From: Hoeflea sp. BAL378
GTDB lineage: Bacteria > Pseudomonadota > Alphaproteobacteria > Rhizobiales > Rhizobiaceae
Length of the DNA: 64,000 nt
Assembly (NCBI RefSeq): GCF_000759435.1
Contig: NZ_JRJG01000044.1
Location: forward strand, 1-64,000
Direction: 5' to 3'
Part shown: piece after piece, positions 38,097 through 47,973 of the stretch
Position numbering within the stretch: the first letter of the stretch is position 1
Layout: the number at the start of each line of letters is the position of its first letter
The notes under the pieces: model-generated
Seen by the model: the letters and a program-made list of their open reading frames with translations, nothing else
Told to the model about the DNA's origin: nothing
Database searches by the model: none
Made by a program: the position numbers and the translations under genes

Positions 38097-39134
38097 ATGA
38101 ACCGTTTCCTCCAGATCGCAGCCGTCTGCGCCAGCCTGCTGGCTTCTAGCGCGGGCGCACAGGATTATCAAACCGGCCTGGCCGGTCTCAAGGTCGTCGA
38201 CCCCCACGTCGGGCGACCGCTTGCAGGCTATGTCTGGTACCCCACAACCGCAACGGCGGGCGTGGCAACCCATCATGCAAATCCGGTCTGGGCCGGCATC
38301 GAGGCAATCGAGGACGCCGCGATCGCCGAGGGCCGGTTTCCGCTCGTCGTGTTGTCCCACGGGATGTATGGCAATGCCATGAACCAGTCATGGCTGGCCT
38401 CACGCCTGGCCCGGATGGGCTATGTCGTGGCGGCCGTCAACCATCCCGGCACCTCCACCTGGGCCCGCGATGCCGACGATGCCAGACGGTTGTGGGAGCG
38501 GCCCAGGGACCTGTCGCGGCTGATCGACTATATGCTGTCGACATCGGCGCACGCTGCCTCCATCGATCCCGATCGCATCTTCATGGCCGGGCATTCACTG
38601 GGAGGGTTCACCGCCGTTGCGCTCGCGGGCGGGCGCTACGATGGGGAAGCCTTCGACGGCTTTTGCGGCGACCATCCCGGAGAACTGGTCTGCGGCATCT
38701 TCGACGGGTGGAACGTCGGAAAGACGCCCGAGGACCGGGCGGAAATGGCTGCGGACCTCTCCGATCCACGGATCCGGGGCATCGCGGTGTTCGATCTCGG
38801 GGGCACGCAGACCTTCTCGACGGCGAGCCTCGGGCAGATCAAGACGCCGCTTCTGGTGTTCGGCGCGCCGGAGGACATCGACGGGTCGGGGCTCGACCTG
38901 GACGTCGAATCCCGCGCCCTGGTGGCGGCGCTGCCGAAAACCAGCGTCACCTATCTGGAGCCCGCCGACCTCGCCCATTTCGACTTTCTCGGAGAATGCA
39001 CGGCGAACGCAATCGCCATCCTCAAGGACAAGGAACCCGACGACGTCTTTGTCTGCGTCGACGGCACTGACGACAGGCGCGCGCTTCATGACATGATCGC
39101 CGATGCCGTCGCGGCTTTTTTCGCCGGTCAATGA
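38097..39134 (+). CDS. secreted alpha/beta hydrolase (PAF-acetylhydrolase/dienelactone hydrolase-like)
   Basis: A 345-residue protein with a signal peptide (MNRFLQIAAVCASLLASSAG, cleavage near AQDYQT). The nucleophile elbow GHSLGG puts the catalytic Ser at 167. FPLVVLSHGMYGNAMNQ is the oxyanion region; an Asp and the DLAHFDFLGEC His near residue 295 probably complete the triad. The overall layout is like PAF-acetylhydrolase-type esterases. It acts outside the inner membrane on an unknown ester. The divergent membrane AraC protein is its probable regulator. Confidence 0.85.
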   Translation: MNRFLQIAAVCASLLASSAGAQDYQTGLAGLKVVDPHVGRPLAGYVWYPTTATAGVATHHANPVWAGIEAIEDAAIAEGRFPLVVLSHGMYGNAMNQSWLASRLARMGYVVAAVNHPGTSTWARDADDARRLWERPRDLSRLIDYMLSTSAHAASIDPDRIFMAGHSLGGFTAVALAGGRYDGEAFDGFCGDHPGELVCGIFDGWNVGKTPEDRAEMAADLSDPRIRGIAVFDLGGTQTFSTASLGQIKTPLLVFGAPEDIDGSGLDLDVESRALVAALPKTSVTYLEPADLAHFDFLGECTANAIAILKDKEPDDVFVCVDGTDDRRALHDMIADAVAAFFAGQ

Positions 39135-39298
39135 GCTGTCACGGGGGGTGGCGGATGTCAGTGCCGCAGGCACGGTCCTGTCACCCCGCCGACCGGAATG
39201 CCCTGCCGGATTGATCTGCGACAAGTCGGGCCCCGGCAAAGCGTCGTAGGGTCTGCCCGGGTGCGTGGGACCGGCCGAGACGGGATCGGGCGGCGGCC

Positions 39299-40678
39299 AT
39301 GCGGAATTGGCGAAAGGGCTTTGCGGTGACACATATCAAACTTGCCTTCTGGGGCCTGCTGGTCCTCCTTAGCCTTCTCTGGCTCGCGGCCGATCCGGCC
39401 GCCTTCGGGGCGCGCGGCCTGCTCGCCACCCGCGATATGATGATGCAGTACAGCGGTGTGCTGGCGATCGGCTGCATGAGCGTCGCCATGGTTCTGGCGC
39501 TCAGGCCGCGCTGGCCCGAACGCTGGCTGGGCGGGCTCGACAAGATGTACCGGCTGCACAAGTGGCTGGGGATTTCCGCGCTGATCCTGGCCGTGGCGCA
39601 CTGGCTGTGGTCGGAAGCGCCGAAATGGGCCATCGGCCTGGGACTGCTCGAGCGGCCGGAGCGCGGCGAGCGCCACGCCTTCGGCAACCCGGTCGCGCAA
39701 TTCCTCGCCGATCTGCGCGGTCCCGCCGAGGGGCTGGGGGAATGGGCCTTTTACGTGAGCGTGCTGCTGATCGCGGTGGCGCTGATCCCGCGCATTTCCT
39801 ACCGGTGGTTCTTCAAGACGCACCGCTTCCTGGCCGTGGCCTATCTGCTGCTGGTGTTCCACACCGTGGTGCTGGCCAAGTTTCACTACTGGGCGTCGCC
39901 GCTCGGCGTCGTCCTTTCCGTGCTGCTGATCGCGGGAACCTATGCGTCCCTGGTGGTGCTGTTCCGGCGCGTGGCGGTCGGGCGCCGGGTGACGGGCACC
40001 ATCGTCGATCTTATGCATTTTCCCGGCGTGCGGTCGATCGAAAGCCGGATCCGGCTGCAGCCCGGCTGGCCGGGTCATCAGCCCGGCCAATTCGCCTTCG
40101 TCACCTCCGACGCCCAGGAAGGCGCTCATCCCTACACGATCGCCTCGGCCTGGGACCCCGACAATCCGGACATCACTTTCATCGTCAAGGGGCTGGGCGA
40201 TCACACGAGCCGCCTCGCCGAGACGCTGAAGATCGGCCAGGAGGTCGCGGTCGAAGGCCCCTATGGCTGCTTCACCTTCGAGGACGGCGCTCCGCGGCAG
40301 ATCTGGGTCGGCGGCGGCATCGGCATCACGCCCTTCGTGTCGCGGATGAAGCATCTGGCGCAGGCGCGGCAGGACAGGCCGGACGCGCCGCCGCAGGTCG
40401 TCGACCTGTTCCACACCACCGCCGATCTCGACGAGGTCGCGTTGGCGCGGCTTGCCGCCGACGCCGCCCAGGCGGATGTGCGCCTGCATATCCTGGTCGA
40501 CGCCAAGGACGGCATCCTCAACGGCGCCCGCATCCGCGAACAGGTGCCGGACTGGCGCGACGCCAGCCTCTGGTTCTGCGGCCCCGTCGGCTTCGGCGAC
40601 GCGCTCAGGAGCGATTTCGCCGCCCACGGCTTCGACACCCGGAGCCGGTTTCACCAGGAGCTGTTCAGCATGCGGTGA
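39299..40678 (+). CDS. ferric reductase-like transmembrane flavocytochrome
   Basis: A 459-residue protein of the ferric reductase/NADPH-oxidase-like superfamily. Residues 1-230 hold six helices with heme-ligand histidines in RLHKWLGISALILAVAHW and KTHRFLAVAYLLLVFHTV. A ferredoxin-reductase module follows: HPYTIAS for FAD, EGPYGCFTFE, VGGGIGITPFVSRMK for NAD(P)H, and SLWFCGPVGFGDALR at the C-terminus. It should pass electrons from NAD(P)H across the membrane to an external acceptor such as Fe(III) or oxygen. It is convergent with ndk across a strong terminator. Confidence 0.9.
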   Translation: MRNWRKGFAVTHIKLAFWGLLVLLSLLWLAADPAAFGARGLLATRDMMMQYSGVLAIGCMSVAMVLALRPRWPERWLGGLDKMYRLHKWLGISALILAVAHWLWSEAPKWAIGLGLLERPERGERHAFGNPVAQFLADLRGPAEGLGEWAFYVSVLLIAVALIPRISYRWFFKTHRFLAVAYLLLVFHTVVLAKFHYWASPLGVVLSVLLIAGTYASLVVLFRRVAVGRRVTGTIVDLMHFPGVRSIESRIRLQPGWPGHQPGQFAFVTSDAQEGAHPYTIASAWDPDNPDITFIVKGLGDHTSRLAETLKIGQEVAVEGPYGCFTFEDGAPRQIWVGGGIGITPFVSRMKHLAQARQDRPDAPPQVVDLFHTTADLDEVALARLAADAAQADVRLHILVDAKDGILNGARIREQVPDWRDASLWFCGPVGFGDALRSDFAAHGFDTRSRFHQELFSMR

Positions 40679-40703
40679 CGGCGGCTGCAAACGAAGGAAA
40701 CGA

Positions 40704-40735
40704 AAAAGGCGGCCCTCGCGAGAGAGCCGCCTTTT
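40704..40735. terminator. bidirectional Rho-independent terminator (ferric reductase-like gene / ndk)
   Basis: AAAAGGCGGC (40704-40713) pairs perfectly with GCCGCCTTTT (40726-40735). The stem supplies T-runs on both strands and the loop contains CTCGCGAG. Confidence 0.85.
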
Positions 40736-40776
40736 GCATTCCATCAGCGCCGCAGTAAGGGGCGCTAAGAGCCGTT

Positions 40777-41199
40777 TCAGCCGACGATTTCGGTGCCGGA
40801 GAACCAGTAGGCGATTTCCTCGGCGGCGGTTTCCGGCGCGTCCGAGCCGTGCACCGAGTTCTCGCCGATCGACAGGGCGAAGGTCTTGCGGATGGTGCCC
40901 TCGTCGGCGTTGGCCGGGTTGGTGGCGCCCATCAGTTCGCGGTTCTTGAGGATGGCGTTCTCGCCTTCGAGCACCTGGACGACGGTGGGGCCGGAGGTCA
41001 TGCCCTCGACCAGTTCGCCGAAGAAGGGGCGCTCCTTGTGCACGGCGTAGAAGCCTTCAGCCTCGCGCTTGCTCATCCAGACGCGCTTGGAGGCGACGAC
41101 GCGCAGGCCGTTGTCTTCGAATACCTTGGTGATGGCGCCGGTCAGGTTGCGCTTGGTGGCATCGGGCTTGATCATCGAAAAAGTGCGTTCAATCGCCAT
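40777..41199 (-). CDS. ndk: nucleoside diphosphate kinase
   Basis: A 140-residue Ndk that transfers the gamma-phosphate of ATP to nucleoside diphosphates through phospho-His117 in [26 protein letters not shown] is the standard N-terminus, and the [13 protein letters not shown] and [14 protein letters not shown] loops are intact. The frame is open upstream, but the ATG at 41199 is the family start. Single-gene unit. Confidence 0.97.
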   Translation of the reverse strand: MAIERTFSMIKPDATKRNLTGAITKVFEDNGLRVVASKRVWMSKREAEGFYAVHKERPFFGELVEGMTSGPTVVQVLEGENAILKNRELMGATNPANADEGTIRKTFALSIGENSVHGSDAPETAAEEIAYWFSGTEIVG

Positions 41200-41456
41200 G
41201 TCTTGTTCCTTCAGCGGTTTGCCCGCGGACAAGCGGGCCATAGGGGTGCAAAAATCCGGGCAGACACAGGTCCTGCCCGGAGTTGCGGCCTAAATAGCCG
41301 CATGCCCTGTCATCCGCAAGGGGCGTCGGGCGGAAGCCGCCGCGGCGAGGCCGGGTCGCACGCCGGGTCGCGGGGCACGGGGCACGGGGCTGGCGGCGCG
41401 GACCGGGACGCGGCGAAACGGTTTGACCATCGGCGGATCCGGTGTAGCATCCCTCC

Positions 41457-42026
41457 ATGTCCAACGCGGTCATCGCATCGGGGGTCGTTGCTGTCGTGGT
41501 GTTCGGGTTCGCACCCCAGAACAATGCGATGCTGGCGGCTGGCGCGCAGCGGACGCTGAAATCGGTCCTCGACTGCCTCGTGGCAAGCCTGTGCGGCTGG
41601 CTGGTCCCGTTCGGCGCAGCACTCGGCATCCTGGCGCTGCTGCCGCCCTGGGCGGCCGGGGCAGCGAGCGTGCTCGCGCTTCTGTTCCTGGCGCTCGCCG
41701 GCCTCGCGCGCTATGCCGCCGACCCGAACGCTCCCGCACGGCCGCGGCGCCGGTCGCTGCCGCCCCCCTTCGAGCAGCTGGGAAGCCCCGAGAGCTGGGC
41801 GGTGGCGCTGTTTCTCGCCGGATCGGCGATCACCGGATCGCTCACGCTCGCAACCGCCTTCGCCGGGCTGACGCTGATGGCGGCCTTCGGGCTCAGCCTC
41901 TGGGCGCTTGCCGGCTGGTCCGGCTGCGGCCATCTGACCTCGGGCTGGCAGCGCCGGCACCTCGACTGGGCGCTCGGCGTGCTGATGTTCGTGGCGGCGA
42001 CGGCCTCGCTGGTGGCGGAGGCCTGA
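41457..42026 (+). CDS. small multi-spanning membrane protein, remotely LysE/RhtB-like
   Basis: A 189-residue, very hydrophobic protein with five or six predicted helices and a basic hydrophilic stretch around residues 88-102 (ARPRRRSLPPP). The N-terminal APQNNAMLAAGAQRTLK resembles the PGPNNLML motif of LysE/RhtB amino-acid exporters, but the PGP is lost. Length is slightly below the usual 200-210. The relation is a reading of pattern, not a firm assignment. No clear ribosome-binding site; it is convergent with the GST gene. Confidence 0.65.
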   Translation: MSNAVIASGVVAVVVFGFAPQNNAMLAAGAQRTLKSVLDCLVASLCGWLVPFGAALGILALLPPWAAGAASVLALLFLALAGLARYAADPNAPARPRRRSLPPPFEQLGSPESWAVALFLAGSAITGSLTLATAFAGLTLMAAFGLSLWALAGWSGCGHLTSGWQRRHLDWALGVLMFVAATASLVAEA

Positions 42027-42041
42027 CGGCGGCCCGGCCGC

Positions 42042-42734
42042 TCAGGCGGCGGCCGGCACCGAGCGTCCGAGACCGTCATGCAGGTCGAGGCAGCGGTTGA
42101 ACCAGTCGGTCACCGCATCGCCCTCTTCCAGCAGCTTCGCGCTCGAGGTCACGCGCACCCATTGCAGCGCGCCGAAGACGATGTAGTCGCAAAACAGCGG
42201 CGAGGATCCGCCGATCCAGGGCTGATGCTTGAGGGTCACGCGCAGCGGCGTCAGCTTGGCCGAGAACCCTTCGATCTCGGCCTCGCGGCGCTCGGTGACC
42301 TGTTCCAGCGTCTTGCCCATGCGCGCCTCGCGGCTCTGCCGGAAATAGGCCTGGTCCTCGGGCGCCAGGATGTCGTGGATGTCCTTGAGCGCGATCACGC
42401 CCAGCGCCGCGTGCAGAACCGACTGGGTCCAGGATTCGACGAAGCGGGCCATCGCCTGCCCGCCCGCGCCGCCAAACAGCGTCGGCCGGTCGGGATAGGC
42501 CTCCTCGAGATAGGTGGCGATGAGAAAGCTGTCGGCCACCACCTGGGAGCCGTCGCGGATCACCGGCACGGTCTTCGAGGCGCCGCCCTCGACTTCGGGC
42601 ACCTTGGTGAAGCAGACATTGCTGCGTTCGAACGGAAGCCCCTTGTGGGCGAGCGCCATGGCCGCCTTCCAGCAATGCGGGCTGAAGGGACGGGTGGGAT
42701 CGGCGCCGACGAGATCGTGAAGGATGATGGTCAT
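42042..42734 (-). CDS. glutathione S-transferase family protein
   Basis: A 230-residue GST-like protein. The thioredoxin domain opens MTIILHDLVGADPTRPFSPHCWKAAMAL; KTVPVIRDG holds the cis-Pro and VADSFLIATYLEE the gamma-Glu-binding site. The C-terminal helical domain includes IGGSSPLFCDYIVFGALQW, which resembles the N-capping motif. A Ser/Cys-containing active loop (SPHC) suggests a beta-etherase- or omega-like GST, unconfirmed. The frame is open far upstream; the ATG at 42734 matches family starts. Confidence 0.88.
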   Translation of the reverse strand: MTIILHDLVGADPTRPFSPHCWKAAMALAHKGLPFERSNVCFTKVPEVEGGASKTVPVIRDGSQVVADSFLIATYLEEAYPDRPTLFGGAGGQAMARFVESWTQSVLHAALGVIALKDIHDILAPEDQAYFRQSREARMGKTLEQVTERREAEIEGFSAKLTPLRVTLKHQPWIGGSSPLFCDYIVFGALQWVRVTSSAKLLEEGDAVTDWFNRCLDLHDGLGRSVPAAA

Positions 42735-43131
42735 GCTGGGGGCTCGCGTTGGAATGATCCGCATTCCTACGTCGGATTTCCGGGCAAGCCAACCGTCTTG
42801 TCGGCCCGGGCCCGCCCTTTGCCGGCGTCCGCGCCGCCGGCTCTTCGTTTGGCGACCCTTGCCGTGATCGCCCTCCCTTGAGCATCGACGCGGCACCGGC
42901 CTGGCACGCGACCCGCGTCATTGAGATCCCGCACCCTTTTGCCTTCGACTTTCGGCGAAATCCGGACCCGTTGACCTGGGACAGAAGCGGTGTTCGACGG
43001 CCAACGACAACCGTTCCTTAACCGTCCGGGCAGAGCGCGGAGAACCATTCTCCCGCGGCCGGCATTGCTTCTGCAGTTCCCCGGCGCGAGGCCGGGAGCG
43101 AAAACACCAAAACCAAGACAGGAGCAGCGTG
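42735..43131. other. 397-bp divergent intergenic region
   Basis: It lies between the GST gene (minus) and the secreted repeat protein (plus). AGGAG at 43120-43124 is the ribosome-binding site of the latter. Open frames here lack start signals and are treated as GC-rich noise. No terminator, repeat or clear promoter was identified. Confidence 0.4.
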
Positions 43132-43818
43132 ATGAAAAACTTCAGGAACAAGATGGTCATCGGCCTCACCGCAGGCGCATTCGCCCTTGCCCTGCCGCTC
43201 GCGGCCCAGGCGCAGCAGGCCGGTGGCGTCAGTGTCGGCGGCGTCAGCGTCGGCGGCAACGGCTCGGGCGGCCTCGGCGCGTCCGCCGATGTCGGCGGTG
43301 TCGGGGCTTCGGCGAGCATCGGCGGCGATTCCGCTGCCGATGTCGACGCCAGCGTCGGCGGCGCGAACGGCGCCAATGCCAGCGCCAGCGTCGGCGGCGG
43401 CTCGACCGCGGATGTCGATGCCGGCATCGGCGGCGCGGGCGGGGCCAATGCCAGCGCCAGCGTCGGAGCCGGCGGCGCCCCCGGCGCCAGCGTCGACGCC
43501 AATGTCGGCAATGTGACCGGCGACGTCGATGTCACCACCGGCAGCAACACCGGCATCGCAGCGGCACTGGGCTTCACCTCGGACGAGGATGATTCCACCG
43601 CCCCGGCGACGCCCGGAACCGGAACGCCGGGAACTGCAACGCCCGGAACCGCGACGCCCGGACTTGACCCTTCCATGACCAGCGCGATCGGCGAACTCAG
43701 CGACGCCGAACTCGCCGCCTACAAGAAGAAGTGCGTCACCATCCTGCGCTCGCCGGCGGACTTCGAAAGTGACCTGGTCGACCTGTGCAAGCTGGTCCGC
43801 GAGGCGGCGTCCCGCTAG
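43132..43818 (+). CDS. secreted Gly/Ala/Ser/Val-rich repeat protein
   Basis: A 228-residue protein with a signal peptide (MKNFRNKMVIGLTAGAFALA then LPLAAQAQ). Residues 25-145 are a low-complexity repeat built of units such as ANASASVGG, ADVDASVGG and SVSVGG-like blocks, alternating small hydrophobic and Gly/Asp residues as in beta-roll or beta-solenoid surface proteins. A PGTATPGTATPG linker follows, then a normal 55-residue C-terminal domain with two cysteines (KKKCVTILRS and VDLCKLVRE). AGGAG seven bases before ATG 43132 supports the start. Family not recognised; a structural or calcium-binding envelope role is possible. Confidence 0.82.
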   Translation: MKNFRNKMVIGLTAGAFALALPLAAQAQQAGGVSVGGVSVGGNGSGGLGASADVGGVGASASIGGDSAADVDASVGGANGANASASVGGGSTADVDAGIGGAGGANASASVGAGGAPGASVDANVGNVTGDVDVTTGSNTGIAAALGFTSDEDDSTAPATPGTGTPGTATPGTATPGLDPSMTSAIGELSDAELAAYKKKCVTILRSPADFESDLVDLCKLVREAASR

Positions 43819-43852
43819 CGCCAGGGCAAATGTCCCGGCGCATCTGACCCCA

Positions 43853-43880
43853 GGCGACCCGGTGCACGGGTCGCCTTTTT
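43853..43880 (+). terminator. Rho-independent terminator of the repeat-protein gene
   Basis: GGCGACCCG (43853-43861), a 5-nt loop and CGGGTCGCC (43867-43875) form a perfect 9-bp stem followed by TTTTT (43876-43880). Confidence 0.9.
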
Positions 43881-43958
43881 CATGCAGCAGTGCCACAGCG
43901 ACCCGTTTTCGCGCTTGGCGGCTTGCAATGCGGCGCGTTTCCGGCCAGAAGCGCAGGC

Positions 43959-45839
43959 ATGCTGACTATCACAGACCTTTCCGCGCGCATCGCAGGGCGC
44001 CTTTTGATCGACAATGCCTCGCTGGCGCTGCCCGTGGGCATCAAGGCCGGGCTCGTGGGCCCCAACGGCGCGGGCAAATCGACGCTGTTCCGGATCATCA
44101 CCGGCGAGATGGCGACCGAGACCGGGCACACCTCGATCCCGAAGAACACCCGCATCGGCCAGGTGGCGCAGGAAGCGCCGGCCGAGGACACAGCTCTCGT
44201 TGAAATCGTGCTGCGCGCCGATCTCGAGCGCACGAAACTGATGAAGGAAGCAGAGACCGCCAAGGATCCGCTCCGCATCGCCGAAATCCAGATGCGGCTT
44301 GTCGACATCGACGCGCACTCGGCTGAAGCCCGCGCGTCCTCGATCCTGGCCGGCCTCGGCTTCGACCAGGAGGCGCAGCAGCGTCCGGCCTCGTCGTTCT
44401 CGGGCGGCTGGCGCATGCGCGTGGCGCTGGCTTCGGTGCTGTTTGCCGAGCCCGACCTGCTGCTGCTCGACGAGCCCACCAACTATCTCGACCTCGAAGG
44501 CACGCTGTGGCTCGAGGAATATATCCGCCGCTACCCGCACACCGTGCTGATCATCAGCCATGACCGGGACCTGCTCAACACCGCCGCCAACGCCATCGTC
44601 CATCTCGACCAGAAGAAGCTCACCTTCTACCGCGGCGGCTTCGACGAGTTCGAGCGGCAGAAGGCCGAGCGCGACGAGCACCAGATGAAGGCGCGCGAGA
44701 AGAACCTCGCCGCCCGCAAGCACATGGAAGCCTTCGTCGAGCGCTTCCGCGCCAAGGCCTCCAAGGCGCGGCAGGCGCAGTCGCGCCTGAAGGCGCTCGA
44801 GCGCATGGGCACGGTCGACGCGGTTGTGGAAAGCAATGTCCGCGGCTTTTCGTTTCCGCGCCCCGACCGCGGCGTCGCCTCGCCGATCATCGCCATCGAG
44901 GACGGATCCGTCGGCTACACGCCCGGCGCGCCGATCCTCAAGAAGCTGGACCTCAGGATCGACGCCGACGACCGCATCGCGCTTCTGGGCTCGAACGGCA
45001 ACGGCAAGTCGACCTTCGCCAAGTTCATCGCCGGGCGGCTCGAGGCCGAAGGCGGGCGGCTCAGGATCGCACCGCAGTTGAAAGTCGGCTTCTTCGCCCA
45101 GCACCAGATGGACGATTTGGTGCCCAACGAATCCGCGGTGGCACATGTCCGCAAGCTGATGCCGGACGCGGCCGAAGCCCGGGTCCGCGCCCGCGTGGCG
45201 CAGATGGGGCTGACGGCCGAGAAGATGAACACGCCCGCCAAGGACCTGTCCGGCGGCGAGAAGGCGCGGCTCCTGATGGGCCTGTCGGCATTCCACGCGC
45301 CCAACCTGATGATCCTCGACGAGCCGACCAACCACCTCGACATCGACAGCCGCGCGGCGCTGATCCGCGCGCTCAACGATTTCCCCGGCGCCGTGATCCT
45401 GATCTCCCATGACCGGCACCTGATCGAGGCCACGGTCGACCGGCTGTGGATCGTCCGCGACGGCACGGTGAGCGCGTTCGACGGCGATCTCGAGGATTAC
45501 CGCCAGGAAGTGGTGGGGTCGTCGGGCAAGGGCAAGAAGTCGTCCGACACTGACGGCGGCTCCAAGGCGGAGAAGCGCAAGCAGGCGGCGCAGGACCGCG
45601 CGAGCCTGGCGCCGCTCAAGAAAAAGATCAGCGATCTCGAATCCTTGGTGGCGCGGCTTACCAAACAGATTCAGTCTCTTGATGCGGAGCTTGCGGATCC
45701 GGCGCAGTTCGCCGACGCGCCCTACAAGATTGCCCAGAAGTCCAAGCAGCGCGCCGAGCGCGCCGCGGAACTGGCCAAGGCCGAGGAAGAATGGGTGGCG
45801 CTCACCAGCCAGGTGGACGACGCCGAGGCGGCCGAATAG
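43959..45839 (+). CDS. ABC-F family ATPase (YheS-like)
   Basis: A 626-residue cytoplasmic protein with two ABC cassettes and no membrane domain. Walker A sequences are GPNGAGKST and GSNGNGKST; the signature motifs are SFSGGWRMRVALA and LSGGEKARLLMG, each followed by LLDEPTNYLDL or ILDEPTNHLDI. The inter-domain P-site linker is around residues 225-300, and a C-terminal coiled coil occupies about 540-620. This matches YheS-type ABC-F translation factors that act at the ribosome. The gene starts after a terminator and stands alone. Confidence 0.92.
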   Translation: MLTITDLSARIAGRLLIDNASLALPVGIKAGLVGPNGAGKSTLFRIITGEMATETGHTSIPKNTRIGQVAQEAPAEDTALVEIVLRADLERTKLMKEAETAKDPLRIAEIQMRLVDIDAHSAEARASSILAGLGFDQEAQQRPASSFSGGWRMRVALASVLFAEPDLLLLDEPTNYLDLEGTLWLEEYIRRYPHTVLIISHDRDLLNTAANAIVHLDQKKLTFYRGGFDEFERQKAERDEHQMKAREKNLAARKHMEAFVERFRAKASKARQAQSRLKALERMGTVDAVVESNVRGFSFPRPDRGVASPIIAIEDGSVGYTPGAPILKKLDLRIDADDRIALLGSNGNGKSTFAKFIAGRLEAEGGRLRIAPQLKVGFFAQHQMDDLVPNESAVAHVRKLMPDAAEARVRARVAQMGLTAEKMNTPAKDLSGGEKARLLMGLSAFHAPNLMILDEPTNHLDIDSRAALIRALNDFPGAVILISHDRHLIEATVDRLWIVRDGTVSAFDGDLEDYRQEVVGSSGKGKKSSDTDGGSKAEKRKQAAQDRASLAPLKKKISDLESLVARLTKQIQSLDAELADPAQFADAPYKIAQKSKQRAERAAELAKAEEEWVALTSQVDDAEAAE

Positions 45840-45955
45840 GCCTTATCGCGGCGCCGATTCACGGCGAATTGATCCCGCCGGAATGACGAATTGATGCATG
45901 TCAATCACCCGGTCCGGTCCTCGTGCTAGCGAGACCCAACCGATTGGATGTTCCC

Positions 45956-47202
45956 ATGCCTCCTTCCAAGACCGATATCGAATCCATTGTCAAAACCGCG
46001 GAAAAGGGCTCGTCCCTGCGCAAATGGCTCATCTGGATTGCGGTCCTGCTCGTGGCCGCCGGCGGGATCTGGAGCTGGCGGGCGTCGGCCTCGCGGCAGA
46101 GCCTGCCCGTCTATGTCACGGAAAGCGTGGGCCAGACCGACATCGTCGTCCAGGTGACCGCGACCGGAACGGTGGAGCCCACTGACCAGGTCGAGATCTC
46201 GAGCGAACTCTCGGGCACGGTCCGCTCGGTGGAGGCCGATTTCAACGACACCGTCACCAAGGGCCAGATCCTGGCGCGGCTCGACACCGACAAGCTCGAG
46301 GCGAATGTCGAGCTCAGCCGGGCCTCGCTCGCCGCGTCACAAGCACGGCTGGCCGAAGCCACCGCAACGCTCGACGAGACCAAGGACAATTACGACCGCG
46401 CGGTCATGCTCGAACAGAAGAAGGTCACCACGCTCGAAGGCCTGCTCAAGGCCAAGGCCGCCCATGACCGCGCCAAGGCCGCGGTCAAGAGCGCGGAGGC
46501 CGACATCCGCGTGTCGGAGGCGAACCTGAAGATCAACGAGGCCAACCTCGCCAAGGCCTGCATCTGTTCCTCGATCGAGGGGGTCGTGCTCGACCGCAAT
46601 GTCGAGGTCGGACAGATCGTCGCCTCCTCGCTGCAGGCGCCGGTGCTGTTCACGCTCGCCGCCGATCTCACCAAGATGGAGCTCAGGGTCGACATCGACG
46701 AGGCCGACATCGGCAAGGTCAAGGTCGGCAACGACGCGATGTTCACAGTGGAGGCCTATCAGGGCCGCAGCTTTCCCGCCGTCATTTCGCAGCTCCGCTA
46801 CGCGCCCAAGACCGTCGACGGGGTTGTCACCTACGAGGCGATCCTGTCGATCGACAATTCCGACATGCTGCTGCGGCCCGGCATGACCGCGACCGCGGAC
46901 ATCAAGGTGGCCGAGGTCAAGGACACGCTGGCGGTCTCGAACGCGGCGCTCAGGTTCTCGCCGCCGGCGACGGCGGAGAACAGCGGCGGCAGCGGGCTCC
47001 TCGGGATGATCTTCCGTCCCCCGACCCGGACTGCGGCCCCCACGCCCAAGGTCAGCGTCGACGGCCACCGCGACATCTGGCTCCTGAAGAACGGCCAGGC
47101 GGTCGCCGTCTCCGTGCTGCCGGGCGAAAGCGACGGATCGAAGACGGCGATCGAAGGCGACGTCACCGAGGGCGATCTGGTGATCACCGATCAGACGGCG
47201 CA

Positions 47203-47206
<4 letters not shown>
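45956..47206 (+). CDS. MacA-like periplasmic adaptor of an ABC export system
   Basis: A 416-residue membrane-fusion protein. One N-terminal transmembrane helix (WLIWIAVLLVAAGGIWSW) anchors it, then a barrel-sandwich/lipoyl half (TGTVEPTDQVEISSELSG), a coiled-coil hairpin (about residues 110-200), and a beta-barrel domain (LRVDIDEADIGKVKVGN). It should bridge the MacB-like transporter to an outer-membrane TolC channel, which is not in this window. The stop overlaps the ATPase gene by 4 bp. The exported substrate is unknown (peptide, macrolide or siderophore in relatives). Confidence 0.9.
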
Positions 47207-47962
<756 letters not shown>

Positions 47963-47973
<11 letters not shown>

